Assembly (NCBI RefSeq): GCF_000237925.1
Contig: NW_017385992.1
Coordinates: forward strand, 682,001 to 746,000
Length of the DNA: 64,000 bases
DNA from: Schistosoma mansoni
Lineage: Eukaryota; Platyhelminthes; Trematoda; Strigeidida; Schistosomatidae
Reading direction: 5' to 3'
The number at the start of each line of letters is the position of its first letter. Position 1 is the first letter of the stretch. The notes beneath the pieces were generated by a model. That model saw only the letters and a program-made list of their open reading frames with translations, was not told where the DNA came from and did not search any database. Shown one piece after another: positions 34,741 through 47,998 of this stretch. The position numbers were made by a program, and so were the translations under genes.

Positions 34741-36140
34741 ATGATGCACAGTATATGTTTAGCAACAAAAGAACGCCTACTTCATTCGTTCTCTCAAAAC
34801 TGTTCACACTGAGTACAGTTACTTGACGATTCAGTCACAGATATGTGTTAGAATATCAAGTATAATCATCACAAATACTATTTGGCTTCTTTCAATCTAA
34901 TATGCGTATTTACATAAGAAATATTTTTTTCCTGAAAGTAATAGTAATGATAAGAATACTGTCTATTTTGTGATAGTGTGATCTGTCCGTTGACCTCGAT
35001 CGTTGTTTTAGTTTTTCTAATATCAATCATTTTACTTCCTTGTTGTTTATCATCATATTTTAACTAATTAATCAAACTATATGATATTTCCTTTTGTGTA
35101 ATGAGCATGATATGAGCTGTCATTATAATGAGGAATGCCGCTCTCCACTAATACATTCATATGACTGTTAATCATGGACGCATACAAACTAAAAATTTTA
35201 CATATGACGACTACTTATCTTAATACAGAATGAATTGAAAACAGATAGTTTGTTCATCACAATATAGGAAGTCTTTATTCAGCTATGAAATTCATCTACA
35301 ATGTTGATTCAATTTAGTCCAGTAATACTGGTCGAATACAATTATTTTCATTTCAAGTCATCAGTTTATCAATTCATGAAACTATCATTAACAGTCACGA
35401 TACTTTCAGACTCGACTAAATTATACGCCTTATAATGATTGATGATGAGACCGTGATCATTCATATTAATGACAATATCCACATCTCATTTTGTGTCACG
35501 TTCCATATCAATCACTATGACAGTTTAACATAACGTTACTCAATATCCTGGACACATACATTTGACTGTTATTCAAATAAATAATAATAATAATATATTC
35601 TTAAAATAATAAAAATCACACAATTCACACCCGTTTACAGGCATGATCAATTTGATCTATAAAGCAACATTAGATGTAGAGAACAAACATGAGACACAGG
35701 AGATTGTTTTCAGTTTACTAGTTCAGTAATTGTTTATGTAGTTTATTTATGACATGTATCACGGTAATTTAATAAAGGGAACTTATTATTTTTTACCACT
35801 GTTCATGTTAGATATTATTCAAATAAGTTAAGGTTGCTAAGGCCAGGTTTAGTGTAAATTGACAGCAAGTAAGTGGCTAAACATTCAAAGTTCATATAAT
35901 CACACTTGTGGAATAAGATACACTTACAGGCGCTAGAATATTTACCGCTATTTCAGAGGTGCAGTAAGCATCACTGGAACGAACAAATAATGAGAGAGAC
36001 TCTATCTTATGAATCGTATATGGTTAAATATCCTAGAGTCTAGAAACTTTACAGGCAAAGTAATTGCTATAGAAAGAAGATCTGGAATATGTTTGTTTCG
36101 CTAAACACAAGCAGTTACGAATGTCGTAATGTGACGTTTC
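34741..36140. other. No gene; repeat fragment and microsatellite
   Basis: 34780-34930 resembles 20150-20310. An AAT microsatellite lies at about 35578-35596. The rest is AT-rich without ORFs or recognised elements. Confidence 0.5.
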
Positions 36141-36146
36141 TGCATA

Positions 36147-38341
36147 TTAAATCGCCTGGTTGGATGTGAAGTATGGTTTGTTAAGTATTATGGAGAAAAA
36201 GATAAAATTCAGTTTGAGTTTCCTCTTCCACAAAGGGTCAAGCCCGAGTTTATTACACCTAGAGTTAAATGTCAAAGCACAAATAGTTCCAAAAGTACGA
36301 AGAGTAAATCGTCTCTGTAATGATTCCAGCATCATTTTATCGTTTATGTGCGCACTAGTAAGAATAAACGCACAGTGTTCAAGGAGTTGTCGAACATAAA
36401 CTTTGTACATTAAAATACCTGATTCATTAATGAAAAGGTTCTCAGTTATGTAACCTATAAAGCATTGAGACTTGTAAGTCTGTTTCATTATTTGCTCTGT
36501 AAACGATAAATCATAAGAGTACCTAAGATCTAAGTCGACACCCGTCTGTAACTTATATAACAATTCACCCTTTACGGTAAGATCTAAGTTGAGTGATGGA
36601 TGTATCACGGAAGCATATCCATCCGCATTTAGCTGTGATAAGCACCAGCTGCCATTTTGGATATTGCTCAGCTCATGTGGAGAAAATGAATGCACTACTT
36701 TAAGATCATCTGCATACAAAAATGGCTTACACACACGAAAACACTGGCTAATATCATTGATAAAAGCCAAAAAATAGGCCTAAGACGCTACATTGTATTA
36801 CGCCACTTCTTACAGCGACAGCGTTCCACAATGAAGAGTTAATTTTAACCATTTGAAGTCGATTGCTGAGAAAGGAATCAAACCAAACAAGCAACGATAT
36901 TTGGACCTCATAAGATGAGAGTTTACCTATGAGATGTTGATGGTTGACCATGTCGAAGGCTTCAGAAATGTCCAGGTATAGCACAAATACAAGATATCCT
37001 TGACTAGAAAGTGTATGGATTGAATTAATGAAGTCAAAGTGAAATGTCATACATGATCGATTTTTAAGAAATCCATGTTGGGTATCATTGATGAATTTTT
37101 CAGTCAGTAAAAAGTTAGATAGTTCGTCACTAATAAGTTTTTCCATAATCCTAGAGATAACTGAAGTAATATTTATCGGCCGATAATTATTCATGTCAGT
37201 CTTATCTCCACATTTGTAACGTGGTATGACGTACGCAGTTTTCCAACAGTCAGGGTAAGAATTTGACTCCATGGAGATAGTAAACAGTTTTAGGAGAAGA
37301 AGAGGAAAATCTGCACCACCATATCTGTAGAGAAATGATGAAATACCGTCTGCTCCGTGATCTCTCCAAACCTTAAGGGTATTTAAAGCCTTACTAATTT
37401 TCGAGCATGTGAAGGAGATAAATTTTATTGAGTTACTAGTCACGCAAATAACTCTTGAAACAGAGCCATTTATGGATACTTTGACACTTGCAAAATTAAC
37501 ACGGAAAAGTTCTGCTATAATTTTAGAGTCGTATGTGAAACTGTTGTTATGCAGGATGCATGGTATGTCAATATTTTGAGTTGGTTTAGCAGGTTTATTG
37601 AAAAGGAGTATTGTGTTTTGCACTTTGAACTAGTATTGAGTGCTAATAGCTCTTCGTTCTTAGCTTTTAATCTAAGTTTCTCTTTAGTCTGGTTAAAAAT
37701 TATGGTTATGTGTGCGACTGCCGTGAAATCGTTTGAATTAAAATAACGTTTCTGTAGCCGTTTCAGTTTATTATGATACCTAACTGGTATATATAATTAG
37801 TAAGCTTTACTAAACTTGTATTTTTTAACTGATGCACAGGAATCTAGACAAGAGTTAACAACCAAATAGAATATGTTGATGGCATCTGTGAGACTATTAC
37901 ATAAAAAGAATTCATCTCAGTCTGAGAGTTTGGTCAGTGCGCGCAAGAGATCTCAGTCTGCATGCTTATAGTCTCTTTATTGTCAGGGTTTTGAATTAGT
38001 CAGATATAGGCGGGATAGATAGAGAGAGCACAAGCTACTATCTTACGGTCACTACTTTCAAATTCGTTGTATAATTGTACAGATAATGGGAAAACATTTC
38101 TACTAAATAATAGATCAAGTACATTTTCATCAATTGTTGGGATAAGAACCCACTATGACCAGCAGTGCGGCTTAGGGATTGACGAAAATTCATCACTAAG
38201 TGACTGACAGCTACCGGTACTCCAGTTAATCCCAGGATAATTGAAGTCGCCTGTGATAAACTTAGCTGGTATAGAATTTTTCGTTTTTAGTGTTTTTAAG
38301 AGCCTTAACATTAGAATTAGGTGTTTGAATATGGGCTTCAA
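36147..38341 (-). pseudogene. CR1/jockey-like non-LTR element: endonuclease and RT
   Basis: Minus-strand order: endonuclease (FITGDFNYPGINWSTG, 38270; LDLLFSRNVFPLSVQLYNEF, about 38110), linker (KLRLKAKNEELLALNTSSKC, about 37680), RT (ORF 37623-36754 with CWKTAYVIPRYKCGDKTDMN, QHGFLKNRSC, LYLDISEAFDMVNHQ and SGVIQCSVLG, where the usual Pro-Gln-Gly is altered), then after a shift FLYADDLKVVHSFS (36715) and the C-terminus to 36147. This is the longest non-LTR copy here, and its RT has only one frameshift, near 36760. The endonuclease is broken by stops. Confidence 0.8.
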
Positions 38342-38900
38342 ATATTACAGTGGAAAATATCGCATAAGTGGAGCAACGGCGTTGGTTGTGACCTCAACAA
38401 TGTTATTTTCGTTTAAGGTATGCTTTTGCATTAGCCTTTGGTTGGTGATTTTATCTGAGACTATACGAGCGTTTTTAAACTGTTTGGATTCTTTCAACTA
38501 TTCAGCTATTAAATGGTGATGGAATCTAAACAAGATATGGAACAAATACTTCTGGTGCTTTTTATTAGGTCGAATATATTAACATGGACTGCCATGGAGG
38601 TTAGTTGCCTTCAGTATCGAATTCCCTGCACATTTATTGGCGACTTTTTCAGGTATATTATAGCGGATCACATTATTTCAAAAGATTGTTCGTTTACTAA
38701 CTTCACTAGCGATAAAATTGATGAGAGATCCTACCTTGATCGTTTCTTCAAGTTCCACAGTAACCACATTCTTTGACAACAGCAGTTTAAGGAGTGATAG
38801 TGCCTTTGGTTTTTGCTCAAAATCATCGTGCTTTAATAAAGAGTCCGCAAGTGACTCCACTTTAGAAAGCGTATCGCCTAAGTGCTTACACATACTGTTT
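38342..38900 (-). pseudogene. 5' part of the CR1/jockey-like element
   Basis: Weakly open minus-strand stretches upstream of the endonuclease. 38893-38678 has 71 codons rich in Leu, Lys and Ser (DTLSKVESLADSLLKHDDF) that could be an ORF1-like or N-terminal region. No domain is recognised and the boundaries are unknown. Confidence 0.35.
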
Positions 38901-39880
38901 TATTCAATCCAAATATGATCGATACTTTTTTAATGTTGAGTTAGAACTCATTATTAAAATGGAGACTAAGTCATACAGCAGCAGGTGTGGTATACGTCCA
39001 CTTCCACTACTATCTGATTCAAAAGTTGCGGAGCATGAGGTATATGTTACAACATAATTGTTATTATTTGAATAAATAGGACTTTGCTCGGCTTGTTTAT
39101 TTTTCGGTCAATCCATTTCACTTGAGGGGCTAATTTTAATGTTTTTATTGAGTTATAAATTACGGCTCTACGATATAATACACTTTAAAAAATGAATACC
39201 GTGTAATCGTAACGCAGGCTTTAAACGCAACGCCTAATGCATTGATTATATTGAAGACAGGTCGATGTCGTGTTCAGGTGAACGTCATCAGATTTTATTG
39301 GAAATCGAGCACATTAATAATCATCCTTTGGTTTTCAATTTCCTATCACTTTTGCAACGGAATTGAAATGGATTTCCTAGTCTTTAAGGATTTGTAGATG
39401 AATATTTATTTGGTCTTCCCTCTATGCTGAATCAACAACTTCAAATGCATATATTATGTTAATATTAATGAGAAGATATTTCGATTGAGTAAGAGAATGT
39501 TTGGTGTCTGTAGTCTGTCGACAGTAATCGGTGAAGCTGGGTTTCATGGTGGTTGTTACAGGTTATTGAAGTGTTGCTCCACTTCTGGAGAAACCACGTC
39601 TCTTCATGTGGTTCAAATTCATATCACTCAAATTTGCTGTGTGAGAATTAACTACTACGTCACGCGACCACGCTGACATTCTCAAGAAAATTCTCAAAAA
39701 AGATGAAATTCCTTGAATAGGAATAATATATTTGTAAAATCTCAGCGAATGTATTTGTAGTAAATCCAACGTTTTTGTATTTGGCTTGGCTTTTTCTGCT
39801 ATTGTTCGGCTGGTATTGACTGCTGTCTTCTAGTTTCTTCAATCTTCAATATTATCTAGTGAACCAACGGTTAGGCATTC
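38901..39880. other. No gene recognised
   Basis: AT-rich sequence. 39590-39690 resembles the repeat around 24490-24560 (CATATCACTCAAATTTGC). No ORF or element is supported. Confidence 0.4.
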
Positions 39881-39881
39881 C

Positions 39882-40165
39882 TTATGATGGTGTTCCTTGT
39901 GTCTCAAAACTTTCTAACAGTTTTAATTTCCTCTGGGCGACTATCGAATGATGGTGCGATTGTATATCAGCTCTTCTCCCGGTTCGCACATCCTCCATCG
40001 TCCTACTGAACGTTTTGTTGATCCAGATGTGGTCCTTTTGGTTCTGTACAGTGTGGTTCGATGAATTCAATATGGTTTTGTGAATGCGGTTGTGTGGGAA
40101 TATAGTGCTGCCTATGACCAGTTTATTGAAGGCTCAAAGGTTTGCAAATCTCTCTTTCAAATCTC
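39882..40165 (-). pseudogene. RTE (SR2-like) endonuclease fragment
   Basis: The minus strand reads FANL.AFNKLVIG-like sequence, then NSSNHTVQNQKDHIWINKTF and RTMEDVRTGRRADIQSHHHS, the endonuclease C-terminal motif. Truncated on both sides. Confidence 0.65.
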
Positions 40166-40199
40166 TCTAACAGACAAAAACCCCTTCAGGAGGTAATCC

Positions 40200-40680
40200 C
40201 GAGGATAGGTACCTGGCAGTACTGCTAAAGATAATGCGTATATTATACTACGTGACAAATCGAGAGATATGTTGACATGATCAATTATGGGCCCATAAAT
40301 ATTACTCCAGTTATCTGCAGGATTCCGTAAAAAATTGATATTGGTGAACTCTTCAACTATTTACTGCCTAGAAAATTCATCAATGGTTCTCAACATGAAT
40401 TGCTTTAAAATCCATCGTAAATTACATGCTGCTTTGACTTCTTTGAATCAGTCTTTTCTCAATGTAACCAAGGAAATGTAGTCTAAGTGTCAAATGCGAC
40501 GTTTCGTCATGATTAGCCACCAACTTGATACAAATAAACAGTCAAATCACGGGGTGCAAAATACTCTGTCCTATTGCGTTCATTCTTTTCTTAGCCATCG
40601 GCATCAATTAGGCAAAATTACATGTTTCTTGACGTACGCTGTCCTTGTTAGAATTGCCTGACCCAATCTAAACTATCTCT
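40200..40680 (+). pseudogene. CR1/jockey-like RT remnant, copy 3
   Basis: Parallel to 4850-5300 and 26000-26440 (matching blocks around TCATGATTAGCCACCAACTTG and CATCGGCATCAATTAGG). More diverged, with no open frame. Confidence 0.6.
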
Positions 40681-43600
40681 CTATATGAATTACTTTACCT
40701 GTAAATTTTAGTGACTGTAAAGTATTCAACCAAATTCCATCTGCAAGATGTAATCGCTCTCATCCTCTGTTCGCTGCATTGGTGCATACGGCTTCTGTGA
40801 AAATGCAATTATTATTCTGTCACCTGTAAGTGTATCTTAATCCTCAACTTATGTTATAGGAAGCCTAAATGCTTGACCATTATTGTTAGAAAATACAATA
40901 AGTGAAAAAACACATACCTTTATGTCAACACTGTCCCTGTCAGCTCATACCAGTTTCAATCATATCTAGCACAAATAATATATTTCACTGGGTCACATGT
41001 CACATGACACCTGACTGACATATTTTGTTGGTTATTGATTTGTTGTTCCGTGTTGTCTTCTTCTGCTTTATTTTCTCTGGTTCTAAATGGTCATAATACT
41101 GTCATTATCGTTCGAAAAATGACTTCAAATGAACCGTTCTTAAATCAAGAGAACGTCCACATGCAAAGAAATAAGTCCCCGGTTGATGAATTTCATTGTC
41201 GTCATGCATCTCGTAAATGTACTACCTAAGCCATTTTTGAACTAGTCAACTCAAAACAATGTTGTATCACATGTTTGTTCCCTTCATTAAATGAGAGGTG
41301 ATAAGAGCTCTTCGGATGGTTTCGCACGAAGTAACTCTTAAGACTTAGTTATCGGGATATTTGTGAAAATGATGCTTCTTGTCACACAAGGTTACACAGA
41401 TTTATTCGGCGCGCAATCAATGTTTGATCATGATTTAACAAATTTGACGACGGTGCAATCTGACTGTATGAACCGATCATACAATGTGGTCAATTTACAC
41501 AAACTACAGAACAATTAGTAATTTGTGGATGAATGTATTGTTTAGTATTGACGATTCATTCATTACAAAGAGAAAATTTGAATATCATACTTATCTGGAA
41601 ATTTATACATTTTATTATATCTCATAGATTGAACTGTTATATCAACTACATTCTAACATGTTTTCCATGTTCTAATATAAGATTGTTGGAGTTAGTCAAA
41701 AGTAAGATCCAGACATATGTTCCAACTAATTAGCCTACATCACCAAGCCAAACAATGTGACTTCGCTGTTCCAACACAAATATAGGTGAAAGTATATGGA
41801 ATGCTAAAGGAGGATTCTTCAAACCGACCTCAACAATCTGACATTATTGAGCATGGTTTCTTTTTTACTTCCTCGACATAATTAGTTAGAACAAGTACAG
41901 ATAGGCTCAACTTAGAGTCAAAAATTTACTCTGAAGAGTTCCAGTTGTGCTTTCCATAAAGCTGACGTGATCACTCAAACTCACCTATTCACTTTCTCCT
42001 CCTGAAGAACGTAATTCTCTCCATTTCTCGATTACTTTACACTTATCAACAGCACTGAATGGTATTTTTATTTGTTTAAACTGATCATAACTGGATATTA
42101 GATCGAAATCGTAAACAGTAAAGGAAGTAGGTTTTGAACCGATTTCAGCATAGGAAATCTACGAAAAGCTTAATGTAATAATCGAAGTTCATCCAGTAAA
42201 GCACGAGTGAATGCAAAATCATTTCGATAATAGTAAAAGAGGGATTATTGTGATAGCGATTTAGTAAGGGAAGTTGGTCATGTGCCTACTGGTTACTTTG
42301 AGCCACATTTTTTTACATCATAACCCGATTTGTTAGTTAAACATTTTTGTTCATTCCAGTCAATACCGACTGATATAACTAAAGGTTTGTTGTTAACATT
42401 CACTGCTAACCAACATTTGTGTTTGTATCAGTAGACATTCACACACAGAACGGATTTGAGATAAGTGCATTTCACGCTCTGTTTGTTGAGAATGATGCAG
42501 CAACTTTTGGTTTACGTGTAACGCATATTCGAAAAAGCTAATCTAATGAACCGTTTGATTTACCGTCGTCAGGATGCGAGCAAAAGCGTGAACGTTATTC
42601 TAGTTGTTCATGAAAACTTCATTTTGATTAAAATTTCATATTGCCATTAATCCATACTTGTCACAGAACGTGATCTGATTGGTCATTCCGGAAATGAATT
42701 TCAGCTGCAGCATGATGGTCAAGTGCACTTGAAGTTCGTTTACTCATCATTGATTTATTAATTGAATTCTGAGTTGAATATTGATTGCGAATTTTATATA
42801 AGGCTTTTCAGACCTAACCGTTTTTGAAAATTTGTTTCTCACTTCATGTTCACGTTGATCGTTGTTGATATGAAGAATGAGTTATTCTACTAATGTTTCT
42901 GATTTTTTTTCATTTTAACAAAGTATCCACTGTGGTTTTGCTAATTTTTCTGTTACATTTTCTGATTGTCTTCGATCTGTTGATCAATTGCTTGATTCAC
43001 CTTTGTAATTATTAGTGCTAATTTATACATATTTACGTCCTTATTTCCCCCTGTAACTCCTTGTGTGGAAGCATTAGCTTCCTTTTAGGATTGTCATTCG
43101 AACTCTGTCCTAGGCAATTCATTTCAGTCAAATACTGATACTTCAAGGTGATTGAACGCTATACTCGGATCCTAAACTATTCTGATAACACAAAAGCTAA
43201 ATCTACACAGCGAATTGAACACGAGAGAAAAGGTGCAAAGTATGTCACATGCACATTACTATAAAAGTTCATTTGTGTACATAAAATATTGGTTTTTTAT
43301 AGTATTTGATAAGTCTTCAGATTTTTCTTGAAATTCTAGAATACTTCTAAACACAACAGCAGTGTAGTAATCAGCCAATCACAAACTCTACATGTCACCT
43401 TTTATTTTTGTGATGTTTCTAGCAAAACGTTCAGTTGTTGATTTTATAAAATACTTCGTAATGATTCCTTAGCGTGTCATGTTTATTGCGAGAAATTTTG
43501 ATCTTGACTCCAATAAATACGAAGTGGTATTCTTTCTGTCGATTTCAGGTTGACAACGACTTGATATCTGGGCAAGTGGATTAAATCAATAACAAATGCT

Positions 43601-44099
43601 ATCCATAGTAACATTGAACATGTTTTTTCAATGTATTTATTTTTCAACTATCTAGAAGATTTTGAATTAACCTGTACGATCGTAAAGTAAACTATTAGAA
43701 AAATTCTTCTCTTTAGTATCAGTATTGATTCCTGATATTTCTGAAACTCAGTGGAAAACGATGCACTATAAGAACTAGTGATTTCTGTTGTTAATTCACA
43801 TATCGTTTGTACAGATTAGTGCCCTATATCCTACTTATCTAAACATCGATGTTTATTCGAATTCAGAATGCATGGGGCATCTGTGTCAATCAAAGAAGAT
43901 CAACGGTCATCGGAAATAAATAAAGGGGTCTATTTGCAGATGAAATGGTATTCAAATGTAGCATTCAAAAAGCGACCACATAAATAACACAAGAAGAAAT
44001 AATACTGTAAATTGAAACGAAGAAAAAAAACCGCAAAAGATGTGTATAACTCAATAAGATAGATTGTTTATTAGAACATTGAAGCATTCGTTATACGAA
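40681..44099. other. No gene recognised
   Basis: 3.4 kb of AT-rich sequence with only short chance ORFs. I found no known element, RNA gene or exon chain with coherent phases. Confidence 0.45.
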
Positions 44100-44111
44100 A
44101 CGAATCTAACA
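44099..44111. repeat. Left flanking direct repeat of ribozyme array
   Basis: ACGAATCTAACA (44100-44111) recurs at 56469-56480, directly outside the other end of the array. It looks like a target-site duplication of 11-12 bp. Confidence 0.6.
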
Positions 44112-44227
44112 ATCCACTTTAAATTGTTTGTTTGGATCTTCCCATCGATGTGTTTAGGACTGCAACTGGTCAGACTCTAATTGGCATATGTGCATACTGT
44201 GCGTATTGCCTCGATATACTTTAATCC

Positions 44228-44231
44228 AAAA
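44228..44231 (-). terminator. Possible pol III terminator (T4) in the end unit
   Basis: The first unit has CCAAAAGC where the other units have CACAAGC or close variants. On the minus strand this gives TTTT just past the ribozyme. No other unit shows four A in a row on the plus strand, so this is the only T4 in the visible array and it lies at its transcription-terminal end. Confidence 0.4.
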
Positions 44232-44260
44232 GCATGGTAAGCAGAGATGGATAGTGGCTA

Positions 44261-44321
44261 GCAGTGGAATCCAGGACGCGCGTTTCGTCCTATTTGGGAC
44301 TCGTCAGCTGGATGTACCTGC
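44261..44321 (-). ncRNA. Hammerhead ribozyme, first unit (type I, schistosome form)
   Basis: The minus-strand core has CTGACGAG, stem II GTCC/GGAC closing a CAAATA loop, GAAA, and the GTC cleavage triplet before CTGGATTCC, so the cut falls between 44275 and 44274. The conserved nucleotides match the schistosome hammerhead (CUGANGA...GAAA...GUC); core position 7 is C where U is usual, and this position is free. Stem III is only CGCGCG, a palindrome with no proper loop, which favours dimeric folding in multimeric transcripts. The same element recurs at start+138 in every unit not cut by a gap. Confidence 0.9.
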
Positions 44322-44345
44322 ATCTCAGAGTTGATGTTCACTCTG

Positions 44346-44399
44346 GGACTGGAACCCAGTACACTCGCTTCAAACGCCATCGCGTTATCCACTCGGCCA
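44346..44399 (-). promoter_or_regulatory. tRNA-like pol III promoter (A and B boxes), first unit
   Basis: The A box TGGCCGAGTGG (44399-44389) is intact. The B box (44356-44346) is GGTTCCAGTCC here, one base off the consensus; this also occurs in units 44456, 44789 and 50490. All other visible units carry GGTTCGAGTCC. Spacing fits a tRNA-derived internal promoter, and the region between resembles a tRNA-Ser/Leu body but does not fold as an intact tRNA. Confidence 0.75.
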
Positions 44400-45199
44400 C
44401 TGAGTCCTGATAGCCACTTGCTTGTGCGATGGGGTGAAGTTTGAATTCACTTAGTATTGTTTGTTTGGATCTTCCCATCGATGTGTTTAGGACTGCAACT
44501 GGTCAGTCTCTAATTGGCATATGTGCATACTGTGCGTATTGCCTCGATATACCTTAATTCACAAGCATGGTAAGCAGAGATGGATAGTGGCTAGCAGTGG
44601 AATCCAGGACGCGAGTTTCGTCCTACTTGGGACTCGTCAGCTGGATGTACCTGCATCTCACAGTTGATGTTCACTCTGGGACTGGAACCCAGTACACTCG
44701 CTTCAAACGCCATCGCGTTATCCACTCGGCCACTGAGTCCTGATAGCCACTTGCTTGTGCGATGGGGTGAAGTTTGAATTCACTTAGTATTGTTTGTTTG
44801 GATCTTCCCATCGATGTGTTTAGGACTGCAACTGGTCAGTCTCTAATTGGCATATGTGCATACTGTGCGTATTGCCTCGATATACCTTAATTCACAAGCA
44901 TGGTAAGCAGAGATGGATAGTGGCTAGCAGTGGAATCCAGGACGCGAGTTTCGTCCTACTTGGGACTCGTCAGCTGGATGTACCTGCATCTCACAGTTGA
45001 TGTTCACTCTGGGACTGGAACCCAGTACACTCGCTTCAAACGCCATCGCGTTATCCACTCGGCCACTGAGTCCTGATAGCCACTTGCTTGTGCGATGGGG
45101 TGAAGTTTGAATTCACTTAGTATTGTTTGTTTGGATCTTCCCATCGATGTGTTTAGGACTGCAACTGGTCAGTCTCTAATTGGCATATGTGCATACTGT

Positions 45200-45399
45200 N
45201 NNNNNNNNNNNNNNNNNNNNNNNNNNNNNNNNNNNNNNNNNNNNNNNNNNNNNNNNNNNNNNNNNNNNNNNNNNNNNNNNNNNNNNNNNNNNNNNNNNNN
45301 NNNNNNNNNNNNNNNNNNNNNNNNNNNNNNNNNNNNNNNNNNNNNNNNNNNNNNNNNNNNNNNNNNNNNNNNNNNNNNNNNNNNNNNNNNNNNNNNNNN
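45200..45399. other. Assembly gap (200 N) in array
   Basis: Unit starts across the gap are 439 bp apart, not a multiple of 333, so the true gap length is not 200. Confidence 0.98.
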
Positions 45400-47798
45400 T
45401 GGGACTCGTCAGCTGGATGTACGTGCATCTCAGAGTTGATGTTCACTCTGGGACTCGAACCCAGTACACTCGCTTCAAACGCCATCGCGTTATCCACTCG
45501 GCCACTGAGTCCTGATAGCCACTTGCTTGTGCGATGTGGTGAAGTTTGAATTCACTTAGTATTGTTTGTTTGGATCTTCCCATCGATGTGTTTAGGACTG
45601 CAACTGGTCAGTCTCTAATTGGCATATGTGCATACTGTGCGTATTGCCTCGATATACCTTAATACACAAGCATGGTAAGCAGAGGTGGATAGTGGCTAGC
45701 AGTGGAATCCAGGACGCGCGTTTCGTCCTATTTGGGACTCGTCAGCTGGATGTACCTGCATCTCACAGTTGATGTTCACTCTGGGACTCGAACCCAGTAC
45801 ACTCGCTTCAAACGCCATCGCGTTATCCACTCGGCCACTGAGTCCTGATAGCCACTTGCTTGTGCGATGGGGTGAAGTTTGAATTCACTTAGTATTGTTT
45901 GTTTGGATCTTCCCATCGATGTGTTTAGGACTGCAACTGGTCAGTCTCTAATTGGCATATGTGCATACTGTGCGTATTGCCTCGATATACCTTAATTCAC
46001 AAGCATGGTAAGCAGAGATGGATAGTGGCTAGCAGTGGAATCCAGGACGCGAGTTTCGTCCTACTTGGGACTCGTCAGCTGGATGTACCTGCATCTCAGA
46101 GTTGATGTTCACTCTGGGACTCGAACCCAGTACACTCGCTTCAAACGCCATCGCGTTATCCACTCGGCCACTGAGTCCTGATAGCCACTTGCTTGTGCGA
46201 TGGGGTGAAGTTTGAATTCACTTAGTATTGTTTGTTTGGATCTTCCCATCGATGTGTTTAGGACTGCAACTGGTCAGTCTCTAATTGGCATATGTGCATA
46301 CTGTGCGTATTGCCTCGATATACCTTAATTCACAAGCATGGTAAGCAGAGATGGATAGTGGCTAGCAGTGGAATCCAGGACGCGCGTTTCGTCCTATTTG
46401 GGACTCGTCAGCTGGATGTACCTGCATCTCAGAGTTGATGTTCACTCTGGGACTCGAACCCAGTACACTCGCTTCAAACGCCATCGCGTTATCCACTCGG
46501 CCACTGAGTCCTGATAGCCACTTGCTTGTGCGATGGGGTGAAGTTTGAATTCACTTAGTATTGTTTGTTTGGATCTTCCCATCGATGTGTTTAGGACTGC
46601 AACTGGTCAGTCTCTAATTGGCATATGTGCATACTGTGCGTATTGCCTCGATATACCTTAATTCACAAGCATGGTAAGCAGAGGTGGATAGTGGCTAGCA
46701 GTGGAATCCAGGACGCGCGTTTCGTCCTATTTGGGACTCGTCAGCTGGATGTACCTGCATCTCAGAGTTGATGTTCACTCTGGGACTCGAACCCAGTACA
46801 CTCGCTTCAAACGCCATCGCGTTATCCACTCGGCCACTGAGTCCTGATAGCCACTTGCTTGTGCGATGGGGTGAAGTTTGAATTCACTTAGTATTGTTTG
46901 TTTGGATCTTCCCATCGATGTGTTTAGGACTGCAACTGGTCAGTCTCTAATTGGCATATGTGCATACTGTGCGTATTGCCTCGATATACCTTAATCCACA
47001 AGCATGGTAAGCAGAGGTGGATAGTGGCTAGCAGTGGAGTCCAGGACGCGCGTTTCGTCCTATTTGGGACTCGTCAGCTGGATGTACCTGCATCTCAGAG
47101 TTGATGTTCACTCTGGGACTCGAACCCAGTACACTCGCTTCAAACGCCATCGCGTTATCCACTCGGCCACTGAGTCCTGATAGCCACTTGCTTGTGCGAT
47201 GGGGTGAAGTTTGAATTCACTTAGTATTGTTTGTTTGGATCTTCCCATCGATGTGTTTAGGACTGCAACTGGTCAGTCTCTAATTGGCATATGTGCATAC
47301 TGTGCGTATTGCCTCGATATACCTTAATTCACAAGCATGGTAAGCAGAGATGGATAGTGGCTAGCAGTGGAATCCAGGACGCGAGTTTCGTCCTACTTGG
47401 GACTCGTCAGCTGGATGTACCTGCATCTCACAGTTGATGTTCACTCTGGGACTCGAACCCAGTACACTCGCTTCAAACGCCATCGCGTTATCCACTCGGC
47501 CACTGAGTCCTGATAGCCACTTGCTTGTGCGATGGGGTGAAGTTTGAATTCACTTAGTATTGTTTGTTTGGATCTTCCCATCGATGTGTTTAGGACTGCA
47601 ACTGGTCAGTCTCTAATTGGCATATGTGCATACTGTGCGTATTGCCTCGATATACCTTAATTCACAAGCATGGTAAGCAGAGATGGATAGTGGCTAGCAG
47701 TGGAATCCAGGACGCGAGTTTCGTCCTACTTGGGACTCGTCAGCTGGATGTACCTGCATCTCACAGTTGATGTTCACTCTGGGACTCGAACCCAGTAC

Positions 47799-47998
47799 NN
47801 NNNNNNNNNNNNNNNNNNNNNNNNNNNNNNNNNNNNNNNNNNNNNNNNNNNNNNNNNNNNNNNNNNNNNNNNNNNNNNNNNNNNNNNNNNNNNNNNNNNN
47901 NNNNNNNNNNNNNNNNNNNNNNNNNNNNNNNNNNNNNNNNNNNNNNNNNNNNNNNNNNNNNNNNNNNNNNNNNNNNNNNNNNNNNNNNNNNNNNNNNN
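47799..47998. other. Assembly gap (200 N) in array
   Basis: Out of register with the 333-bp period (starts 753 bp apart across it). Confidence 0.98.

Noticed and set aside
38241-38776. Plus-strand ORFs at 38.2-38.8 kb
   Set aside because: Antisense to the endonuclease and upstream region of the minus-strand CR1/jockey-like element.
44341-44400. Tandem tRNA genes (Ser/Leu-like) in the array
   Set aside because: The A and B boxes are good, but no acceptor stem or complete cloverleaf forms and the region is part of the SINE-like unit. Called a pol III promoter instead.
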